DNA of 64,000 bases, taken from positions 6,634,001 through 6,698,000 of the forward strand of contig NZ_CP108474.1 in assembly GCF_036226445.1 (NCBI RefSeq), given 5' to 3'. The translations under genes and the position numbers were made by a program. Origin of the DNA: Streptomyces sp. NBC_01255 (lineage in GTDB: Bacteria > Actinomycetota > Actinomycetes > Streptomycetales > Streptomycetaceae). Below are positions 53,617-60,480 of the stretch, in pieces. Numbering within the stretch: the stretch's first letter is position 1; the number at the start of each line of letters is the position of its first letter. Under the pieces are notes generated by a model. The model was not told where the DNA came from and made no database searches. It saw only the letters and a program-made list of their open reading frames with translations.

Positions 53617-54861
53617 TCAGAGCGACTGGGCGGCCGGCTTCACCATGCCGCGGACCGTCCGCGACTTCACGAAGTCGCCCATCGCCGTCATCTCCCACTC
53701 GCCGGTGAACTGCTTGATCAGCTTGGCCATCATCACGCCGGTCTGCGGCTCGGCGGTGGTGAGGTCGAAGCGGACCAGCTCCTCGCCGGTCGCGGCGTCC
53801 ATCAGCCGGCAGTAGGCCTTCGCGACCTCGGTGAACTTCTGGCCGGAGAAGGAGTTGACCGTGAAGACGAGGCCGGTGGCGTCGGCGGGCAGCCGGCCCA
53901 GGTCGACGACGATCACCTCGTCGTCGCCCGCGCCCTCGCCGGTGAGGTTGTCGCCGGAGTGCTTGATCGAGCCGTTGAGGATCGACAGCTTGCCGAAGTA
54001 GCAGCTGTCCAGGTGGTTGCGCTGCGGCCCGTACGCGATGACGGAGGCGTCCAGGTCGATGTCCTTGCCGCGGTAGGCGGGCTCCCAGCCGAGGCCCATC
54101 TTGACCTGGGAGAGCAGCGGCTTGCCGCCCTTGACCAGGGACACCGTCTGGTTCTTCTGGAGGCTGACCCGGCCCTTGTCGAGGTTGATCTTGCCGGTGG
54201 AGACGGGCGCGGCGGCGGGGGCCGGAGGAGCGGCCGGTGCCGGGGGCGCCGAGGCCGCGATCCGCGGGTCCACCGCGGCGACGGGCGGCGCGGGCGGGAC
54301 CGGCGGGGCGACGGGGGCCGGGGCGACGGGCGTCGCGGCCGGTGCCGCGGCGGCGGGCTCGTCGTCCACGGAGACGCCGAAGTCCGTCGCGATGCCGGCC
54401 AGCCCGTTCGCGTAGCCCTGGCCCACGGCGCGGGCCTTCCACGCGCCGTTGCGCTGGTAGATCTCGACGACGACCAGCGCGGTCTCGGTGGCGAGCTGCG
54501 GCGGCGTGAACGTGGCGAGGACACTGCCGTCGTCCGCGTTCCGCAGGGTGGCCGTGGGCTCGACGCCCTGGAAGGTCTGGCCCGCGGCGTCGGGGCTCGC
54601 CGTGACGACGATCCTTTCGATGCCGGCCGGGAGCGCGCCCGTGTCCACCACGATCGCGTCGGGCGCGGTGCCGCCGCCGGAGCGGTACGTCACACCCGGG
54701 CCGGCGGGCTGGTTGTAGAAGATGAAGTCGTCGTCCGAGCGCACCTTGCCGTTGGCGCCGAGCAGCAGGCCCGAGACGTCGAGCCGCACCGGGGCGGCGA
54801 CGTCCACCGCCACGCGCGCGGCGGTGAGAGGGATGTTCGAGCCGGGGGTCATAGCGGTCAT
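53617..54861 (-). CDS. TerD-family protein with two TerD domains
   Basis: The 414-residue protein has two TerD-like calcium-binding domains (about 1-170 and 225-414) joined by an Ala/Pro-rich linker (about 172-220). Acidic loops such as KVRSDDDFIFYN in the first and GEGAGDDEVIVVDLGRLP in the second fit the Ca2+ sites. The family is linked to tellurite resistance, stress and, in Streptomyces, differentiation. The second in-frame ATG (54852, MTPGSNIPLT) may be the real start. Confidence 0.9.
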   Translation of the reverse strand: MTAMTPGSNIPLTAARVAVDVAAPVRLDVSGLLLGANGKVRSDDDFIFYNQPAGPGVTYRSGGGTAPDAIVVDTGALPAGIERIVVTASPDAAGQTFQGVEPTATLRNADDGSVLATFTPPQLATETALVVVEIYQRNGAWKARAVGQGYANGLAGIATDFGVSVDDEPAAAAPAATPVAPAPVAPPVPPAPPVAAVDPRIAASAPPAPAAPPAPAAAPVSTGKINLDKGRVSLQKNQTVSLVKGGKPLLSQVKMGLGWEPAYRGKDIDLDASVIAYGPQRNHLDSCYFGKLSILNGSIKHSGDNLTGEGAGDDEVIVVDLGRLPADATGLVFTVNSFSGQKFTEVAKAYCRLMDAATGEELVRFDLTTAEPQTGVMMAKLIKQFTGEWEMTAMGDFVKSRTVRGMVKPAAQSL

Positions 54862-54897
54862 GCCAGGGGTAACGATCCGGACGGCTTTGCCGTTCCC

Positions 54898-55173
54898 TTA
54901 CCCTCGCCGGGTTCGGCCACCTTGGTTACGCGGATGGTTCCTGGCCTGCCGTTCGTTGCCGAAGCGGTACGCACCCGTCCACCGGGCCATCACCAGCTGG
55001 GCGTCCCCCGACTCCACCTCCGCGAGGAACTTCTCGGCCCGGGCGCCGCGCAGCACGCCCGCGGCGCGGCCGTGGTGCGTGAGGGCGACGGAGCCGTCAC
55101 GGCGGCGCTCGTACGTGAATCCCTGGGGTCTCGGCATGCCGGGCATCCTGCCGTTCCCGGTCAGATCCGTCAT
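54898..55173 (-). CDS. Small conserved hypothetical protein
   Basis: The basic 91-residue protein has the segment FTYERRRDGSVALTHHGRAAGVLRGARAEKFLAEVE and an Asn/Arg/Gly-rich end. Similar short proteins occur in many Streptomyces; function unknown. The ATG at 55173 is 19 bp from the divergent AraC gene, in an AT-rich patch. The frame is open to 55224. Confidence 0.75.
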   Translation of the reverse strand: MTDLTGNGRMPGMPRPQGFTYERRRDGSVALTHHGRAAGVLRGARAEKFLAEVESGDAQLVMARWTGAYRFGNERQARNHPRNQGGRTRRG

Positions 55174-55192
55174 ATGAATATTCTTTCGGCCC

Positions 55193-56167
55193 ATGGGGAC
55201 TGTGGGTGGGAGTTCGTTCCGCACGGGGGACGTCGACGAGGCGCGCGAGGAGCTCGACGCGCGCTACTACGCGAACCGCATGGACGTGGTCGACCGGCGA
55301 AGGCCCTTCGCGGCGCGCTTCGACACCGTCGCGCTCGGGCCGCTGGTCATCGGCGACCTGAGCTGCGGCGCCGACGTGCGGATGAGCTTCGGGGAGCTCG
55401 GCGCGTACCACCTGAACGCGCCGCTCAGCGGGACGATGGAGATGCGCCAGGGCGGCCGCGCCCCGATCGTCGCGACGGCCACCGAGGCGCTGCTCCTCGA
55501 CCCGGCGGGGGACACCTTCCTCGACCGCTGGAGCGGGGACTGCCGGACCCTCTCCGTGAAGATCGGGGCGGCCGAGCTGCACGACCGCCTGGAGCGGCTC
55601 CTCGGCCGCCGCGCGAGAAGCCCGCTCGCCTTCGCGCCCCGCCTGGACATCTCGCGCGGCCCCGGCCTGAGCTGGGTCCGCTTCGCCCGCCAGGTCGCCT
55701 ACGAGGCGCTCGCCGGGGAGGGGCTCGCCCACCACGAGCTGGTCGCGCGGCCGCTCCAGGAGGCGCTGCTCAACGGACTGCTCCTGGCCGCCGAGCACCC
55801 CTGGCGCGAGGCGCTCGCCCACCCGGGGGAGGCCCGCCGCCCGGCCCCGGTCAAGCGTGCGATGGACGCGGTGCGGGAGCGCCCCGAGCACCCGTTCACG
55901 ACCACCGAACTCGCGGCCCTGGCCCGGGTGAGCGTGCGCCGCCTCCAGGAGTCCTTCCGGGAGTACGTGGGCATGTCGCCGATGGCGTACGTACGGGAGG
56001 TCCGCCTCGACCGGGTCCGCGAGGAGCTGCGGGCGGCCGCGCCGGACGAGGTGACCGTGAGCGAGGTGGCCTGGCGCTGGGGCTTCGCCCACCAGGGCAG
56101 GTTCGCCGCGCGCTACCGCGAGAAGTACGGCGAGTCCCCGTCCCGGACCCTGCGGGCGTCCGGGTGA
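55193..56167 (+). CDS. AraC-family regulator
   Basis: The 324-residue protein has an N-terminal AraC-ligand-binding-like domain (about 15-190, with LNAPLSGTMEMRQGG) and a C-terminal double helix-turn-helix (about 220-320, FTTTELAALARVSVRRLQESFREYVGMSPMAYVREVRL). Divergent from the 91-residue gene; a TATTCT (55179-55184) lies just before the ATG, so it may be leaderless. Target unknown. Confidence 0.92.
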   Translation: MGTVGGSSFRTGDVDEAREELDARYYANRMDVVDRRRPFAARFDTVALGPLVIGDLSCGADVRMSFGELGAYHLNAPLSGTMEMRQGGRAPIVATATEALLLDPAGDTFLDRWSGDCRTLSVKIGAAELHDRLERLLGRRARSPLAFAPRLDISRGPGLSWVRFARQVAYEALAGEGLAHHELVARPLQEALLNGLLLAAEHPWREALAHPGEARRPAPVKRAMDAVRERPEHPFTTTELAALARVSVRRLQESFREYVGMSPMAYVREVRLDRVREELRAAAPDEVTVSEVAWRWGFAHQGRFAARYREKYGESPSRTLRASG

Positions 56168-56371
56168 GGTGGCCGCCCGGGTGAGTGCGTGAACGGGCGT
56201 CCGGACGGTTGTACGAGCGGGCCGCGCAATCCGGACAGAGGCCGCGTTCCGCGGCTCGCGATGATCTTCGTCCGCGCTTACCGTGGACGTGTCCGGTCTG
56301 CCAGCGCGCACCCGTGACCCGGGCCCCGGCCGGCTCCCCCGTATTAAGTCCGGCCGGGTCCTGCGTAAGCC

Positions 56372-56413
56372 TGCCCGTCGGTCTGCCTGTCGGCCTGCCC
56401 GTCGGACTGCCCC
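56372..56413. repeat. 12-bp tandem repeat
   Basis: Three copies of TGCC(C/T)GTCGG(T/C/A)C follow one another (56372-56383, 56384-56395, 56396-56407), plus a partial TGCCCC. They lie in the 252-bp gap between the AraC gene and udh, just after the end of the minus-strand udh. The rest of the gap shows only GC hairpins. Confidence 0.7.
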
Positions 56414-56419
56414 TTCCGG

Positions 56420-57229
56420 TCAGTGCGGCCAGCGCGGCGGGTCCACGCAGAAGTGGCCGCCCAGATAGAGGTCGTCGGCGCTGCCCTCCTCGGGGACGCC
56501 CTTCTCGGCGATCAGCTTCTCCGCGTAGACCTCCGAGTCGTCCTGCGGGTCGAAGCCGAGCGCCCGGGCCGTGGAGAGGTCCCACCACACGCGGGTGTTG
56601 GCGGAGGAGCCGTACGCCACGGTGTGGCCCACGGACCCGGCGGTCAGCGAGGCGTGCAGGAGGCGGGCGCAGTCCTCGGGGCTGAGCCACATCGAGAGCA
56701 TCCGCACCGAGGTGGGCTCGGGGAAGCAGGAGCCGATGCGCACGGACACCGTCTCGATGCCGTGAAGGTCCCAGTAGAGCTGGGCCAGGTCCTCGCCGAA
56801 GCACTTGGAGAGGCCGTAGAAGGTGTCGGGGCGGTGCGGGGTGTCCACCGGGACGACCGGCTCGCCGTCGCGCGGGCGGCGGGTGAAGCCGACGGCGTGA
56901 TTGCTGGAGGCCAGGACGACCCGCCGGACGCCCTCCTCGCGGGCGGCCTCGTAGAGGTTGTACGTCCCGGCGATGTTGGCGGCCATGATCCGGTCGAAGT
57001 CGGCCTCCAGGGAGATCCCCGCCAGGTGCACGACCGCGTCGACGCCCCGGACCGCCTCGCGCAGCGCCTCACGATCCGCGAGGTCGGCGACGATCGCGTC
57101 CGGCGCCCCCTGCACGGGGACGACGTCCAGGAGGCGGAGCTCGTAGCCGTACGGGGGCAACAGCTCCCGCATCAGCGTGCCGACGCCGCCGGCGGCGCCG
57201 GTGAGGAGGACGGTGCGGGGTACGGACAT
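56420..57229 (-). CDS. udh: Uronate dehydrogenase
   Basis: The 269-residue extended SDR has the NAD loop TGAAGGVG (10-17), ASSNHAVGF (107-115) and catalytic Y138-x-x-x-K142, all as in bacterial uronate dehydrogenase. It oxidises glucuronate or galacturonate to the aldarolactone. The ATG at 57229 begins the SDR fold; the open frame goes to 57331. It is divergent from kdgD, which acts later in the same route. Confidence 0.88.
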   Translation of the reverse strand: MSVPRTVLLTGAAGGVGTLMRELLPPYGYELRLLDVVPVQGAPDAIVADLADREALREAVRGVDAVVHLAGISLEADFDRIMAANIAGTYNLYEAAREEGVRRVVLASSNHAVGFTRRPRDGEPVVPVDTPHRPDTFYGLSKCFGEDLAQLYWDLHGIETVSVRIGSCFPEPTSVRMLSMWLSPEDCARLLHASLTAGSVGHTVAYGSSANTRVWWDLSTARALGFDPQDDSEVYAEKLIAEKGVPEEGSADDLYLGGHFCVDPPRWPH

Positions 57230-57251
57230 GGAGTGGTTCTCCTCCGTCGAG

Positions 57252-57281
57252 TGCCATGCAGGTGAATGCCATGCAGGTGAG
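57252..57281. repeat. 15-bp direct repeat in the udh/kdgD intergenic region
   Basis: TGCCATGCAGGTGA(A/G) occurs twice head to tail (57252-57266, 57267-57281), followed by a partial TGCC. It lies 23 bp upstream of the udh start and may be a regulator site. Confidence 0.65.
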
Positions 57282-57358
57282 TGCCGTTCACAACCGTGGA
57301 CACGGTAGGGAGCGGCCCGACGGAGCGTCAAGACTCCGTGATACGGCGTGTTCTCTCC

Positions 57359-57388
57359 TTGACCGGCCCTTCCGCACTGTTCTAGCGT
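57359..57388 (+). promoter_or_regulatory. Promoter of kdgD
   Basis: TTGACC (57359-57364), an 18-nt spacer and TAGCGT (57383-57388) form a strong Streptomyces-type promoter. The leader of about 90 nt includes a perfect palindrome TGCAC-N4-GTGCA (57432-57445), an operator candidate. Confidence 0.65.
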
Positions 57389-57485
57389 GCAGCGCGTCGG
57401 TGTTCAAGAATATGGATGACAGTCAGAACCGTGCACGACTGTGCAGGGTGGCGGCTGTACGCGACGGACTTCCCTGGGAGCGCCC

Positions 57486-58418
57486 GTGACCACTGCCCCG
57501 CTCGCCGGCCGGCTCGACGGCCTGCTCTTCTTCCCCGTCACCGCCTTCGGGCCGGACGGCTCCCTCGACCTCGACGTCTTCCGGGCCCATGTCCGCGCCG
57601 GTGTCGACGCGGGCGCGGCGGCCGTGTTCGCCTGCTGCGGCACGGGCGAGTTCCACGCCCTCACCCCGGAGGAGTTCCGGGTCTGCGTCGCCGCGGCCGT
57701 CGAGGAGACCGCGGGCCGCGTGCCCGTCGTCGCCGGAGCCGGCTACGGGACCGCGCTCGCGATCCAGTACGCGCGGCTCGCCGAGGAGGCCGGCGCCGAC
57801 GGACTCCTCGCCATGCCCCCGTACCTCGTCGTCGCCGACCAGGCCGGACTGCTCCGCCACTACACCGAACTCGCCGCCGCCACCTCGCTCGACGTGATCG
57901 TCTACCAGCGGGACAACGCGATCCTCACCCCCGACACGGCCGTCGCCCTCGCCCGCACCGACGGCGTCATCGGCCTCAAGGACGGCCTCGGCGACCTCGA
58001 CCTCATGCAGCGCATCGTCAGCGCCGTCCGCTCCGAGGGCCTCGACCTGCTCTACTTCAACGGCCTGCCGACCGCCGAGCTCACCGGCGCCGCCTACCGG
58101 GGCATCGGCGTCACCCTCTACTCCTCCGCCGTCTTCTGCTTCGCCCCCGACCTCGCCCTCGCCTTCCACCGCGCCCTCACCACCGGCGACGACGCCACCG
58201 TGGACCTGCTCGTCGACGGCTTCTACCGGCCGCTCGTCGAACTCCGCGCCCAGGGCCGGGGGTACGCCGTCTCGCTCGTCAAGGCGGCGGTACGGATGGG
58301 GGGTCTGGACGTCGGAGGGGTACGTCCGCCGCTGAGCGAGCCCGCACCCGAACACCTCGCGGAACTCGCCCGGCTCGTCGAGCGCGGCCGGGCCCTCCTG
58401 AAGGAGGCCGGGGCGTGA
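57486..58418 (+). CDS. kdgD: 5-dehydro-4-deoxyglucarate dehydratase
   Basis: The 310-residue DapA-superfamily enzyme has the Schiff-base lysine K165 in IGLKDGLGDLD, Y140 in VIVYQRDNAI and the N-terminal CCGTGEF motif. KdgD converts 5-keto-4-deoxyglucarate to 2-oxoglutarate semialdehyde and CO2. The start is the GTG at 57486 with GGGAG 5 nt upstream; an earlier GTG at 57441 is less likely. It overlaps the next gene by 4 nt (GTGA). Confidence 0.9.
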   Translation: MTTAPLAGRLDGLLFFPVTAFGPDGSLDLDVFRAHVRAGVDAGAAAVFACCGTGEFHALTPEEFRVCVAAAVEETAGRVPVVAGAGYGTALAIQYARLAEEAGADGLLAMPPYLVVADQAGLLRHYTELAAATSLDVIVYQRDNAILTPDTAVALARTDGVIGLKDGLGDLDLMQRIVSAVRSEGLDLLYFNGLPTAELTGAAYRGIGVTLYSSAVFCFAPDLALAFHRALTTGDDATVDLLVDGFYRPLVELRAQGRGYAVSLVKAAVRMGGLDVGGVRPPLSEPAPEHLAELARLVERGRALLKEAGA

Positions 58419-59569
58419 CCGCCGGGGCGCCTCCCCTGCGGGCGGGGGCCTTCCTCTACCCCTGGGACGTCGACGGCGACCCCGCCGCGCCCGGACTCCT
58501 CGCCGACCTCGGCATCGCCCAGGTCACGCTCGCCGCCGCCTACCACTCCACGCGGGCGCTCAGCCCCCGCCACCCGGCCCACCGGATCGTCACCGCCGAG
58601 CACGCCGCCGTGCTCTACCCGCCGGACCCGGACCGCTGGGCGGGCCGCGCGTTCCGCCCGTACCCGGCGGGGGAGTGGGCCCCCGGCGACTCCTACGGCC
58701 GGGCCGCCGAGGCCCTCGCCGGCACCGGCCTGGAGGTCCACAGCTGGGTCGTCCTCGCGCACAACTCCCGGCTCGGCGCCGAGCACCCCGAGACCTCCGT
58801 CGTCAACGCGTACGGCGACCGGTACCCCTGGGCGCCCTGCATCGCCCAGCCCGACGTCCGCGCCCTGCTCGTCGACCTGGCGGCCGAGGCCGCCGTCCGC
58901 CCCGGCACGGCCGGCACCGAGCTGGAGTCCTGCGGCTGGTACGGCCTCGCCCATCTGCACGCCCACGACAAGACCTCCGGAGTCCCGCTGGGCGACCGCG
59001 AGCAGTACCTGATGTCCCTCTGCTTCTGCCCCTCCTGCCGCGACGGGTACGGGAACGGCGGCGCCGACCCCGACGCACTGGCCGCCGCCGTCCGCCGGGC
59101 CCTGGAACCCGTCTGGGCGGGCTCCGGCCCGGCGGGCGGGCTCGGCGGCCTGGAGGACCCCGTCCTGGCCTGGCGCGCCGGGACCGCCCGCTCCTTCCAG
59201 GAGGCCGCCGTGGCCGCCGTACGGGCCGCCGCCCCGCCCGGCTTCCGCGTCCTGCTGCACGCCGACCCGGACCCGTACCGCTGCGGCGCCGACGCCGGCA
59301 CGGACCCGGCACACGTCCTCGCCCTCGCGGACGGCGTCGTCGCCCGCCCCCCGAAGGTCGCAGCCTTCGCGGCCCACGCCGGCCCCGGCAGCGTCGTCGC
59401 CGCCAATCTCTCCGTCGTCACCGGCATGGGCGGCGCCCCCGGCGACCTGGCCCGCGACGCCGGACGGGCCCGCGACGCGGGCGCGACCGAACTGCGGCTC
59501 TACCACGCGGGCCTGGCCTCGGACGGCGACCTGGAGGCGGTCCGCGCGGCCCTGCTCAAGCCGGCCTAG
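58415..59569 (+). CDS. Hypothetical protein, possible TIM-barrel glycoside hydrolase-like
   Basis: The 384-residue protein has no signal peptide. The sequence suggests an alpha/beta barrel (GAFLYPWDVDGD at the start, a WVVLAHNSRLG strand and DVRALLVDLAAEA). A Cys motif, CFCPSCRDGYG, lies near 205 after ESCGWYG. A Cys motif of this type after a strand occurs in hypothetical glycosyl hydrolase (GHL6/10-like) families. Coupled to kdgD by GTGA, it could release or process a uronate-containing substrate, but no catalytic pair can be proved. Confidence 0.65.
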   Translation: MTAGAPPLRAGAFLYPWDVDGDPAAPGLLADLGIAQVTLAAAYHSTRALSPRHPAHRIVTAEHAAVLYPPDPDRWAGRAFRPYPAGEWAPGDSYGRAAEALAGTGLEVHSWVVLAHNSRLGAEHPETSVVNAYGDRYPWAPCIAQPDVRALLVDLAAEAAVRPGTAGTELESCGWYGLAHLHAHDKTSGVPLGDREQYLMSLCFCPSCRDGYGNGGADPDALAAAVRRALEPVWAGSGPAGGLGGLEDPVLAWRAGTARSFQEAAVAAVRAAAPPGFRVLLHADPDPYRCGADAGTDPAHVLALADGVVARPPKVAAFAAHAGPGSVVAANLSVVTGMGGAPGDLARDAGRARDAGATELRLYHAGLASDGDLEAVRAALLKPA

Positions 59570-59672
59570 GGAGTGCGGCGTTCTGCGCGCAGGCGGCGCA
59601 CGGCCGGCGCGTAGCCACCGTGCGTCCGTGTGTGTGACATCTGCGCCATCCGCGCACAGTAGTCGAGCCGGG

Positions 59673-60371
59673 TCAACCGGCCTGGTTCCGCAGGTCGTTC
59701 AGCAGCCGCAGGGCCGAGGCGCGGGTGGCGGCGACGTGGGCGCGGGCCAGGGACTCCGCGGCGGACTCGTCGCGGTCGCGGACGGCCTCGTAGAGCCGTT
59801 CGTGGGCGCCGCACATCGGTTCGCCGTCCGAATCGGCGGAGGTGAGCCGGAAGAGGCGGCGCAGGCGGGAGTCGAGCGGGGCCATCAGCTCCACCAGGAG
59901 CGGGTTGCCGGAGAGTTCGACGACGGCCCGGTGGAAGTCTGCGTCGAGGGAGACGGCCTCGCGGAGCCGTCCCGACTCCGCCGCCCGCCGTGCCCGGGCG
60001 AGGAGCTCCTCCAGCGCGGCGAGGTCCTCGGGGCGCGCGTGCCGGGCGGCGAGGCGGGCGGCCAGGCCCTCCAGGTTCTCCCGTACGTCGAAGAGGTGCT
60101 CGGCGTCCTCCGGGCCGAATTCCGTCACCACCGAGCCCCGGCGCGGCCGCACCGAGAGGAACCCCTCCGATTCGAGGCGCTGCATCGCCTCCCGCACCGG
60201 CACCCGGGAGACCCGCAGCTCCTCGGCGACCTCCCGCTCGACAAGCCGCGTCCCCGCCGGGTACTCCGCCTCGATGATCCGCTCGCGCAGCTCCGCGTAG
60301 ACCCGCTCCCGCAGGGACGGGTGGGTGTCCCCGGCGGCGGAGCCGCGGGGGGCGGAGCGAGGGCTCGTCAT
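59673..60371 (-). CDS. GntR-family (FCD) regulator of the uronate patch
   Basis: The 232-residue protein has a winged helix-turn-helix (about 20-85, RLVEREVAEELRVSRVPVREAMQRLESEGF) and an FCD domain with the ligand-binding set D/H in SLDADFHRAVVELSGN and a C-terminal His (GAHERLYEAV, LARAHVAAT). FCD regulators often sense hexuronates or dicarboxylates. It probably controls kdgD and udh. It is convergent with the kdgD operon. Confidence 0.88.
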   Translation of the reverse strand: MTSPRSAPRGSAAGDTHPSLRERVYAELRERIIEAEYPAGTRLVEREVAEELRVSRVPVREAMQRLESEGFLSVRPRRGSVVTEFGPEDAEHLFDVRENLEGLAARLAARHARPEDLAALEELLARARRAAESGRLREAVSLDADFHRAVVELSGNPLLVELMAPLDSRLRRLFRLTSADSDGEPMCGAHERLYEAVRDRDESAAESLARAHVAATRASALRLLNDLRNQAG

Positions 60372-60480
60372 GGGGAGGGCTCCAGTCCGGAGGGGGCGGC
60401 GGTTCCCGATCTTCGCAGACCGGCGGGGTCGGCCCGTCAGACCAGGCGTCCGTCCCTCGCCACCACCCGGCCCGCGCGGA

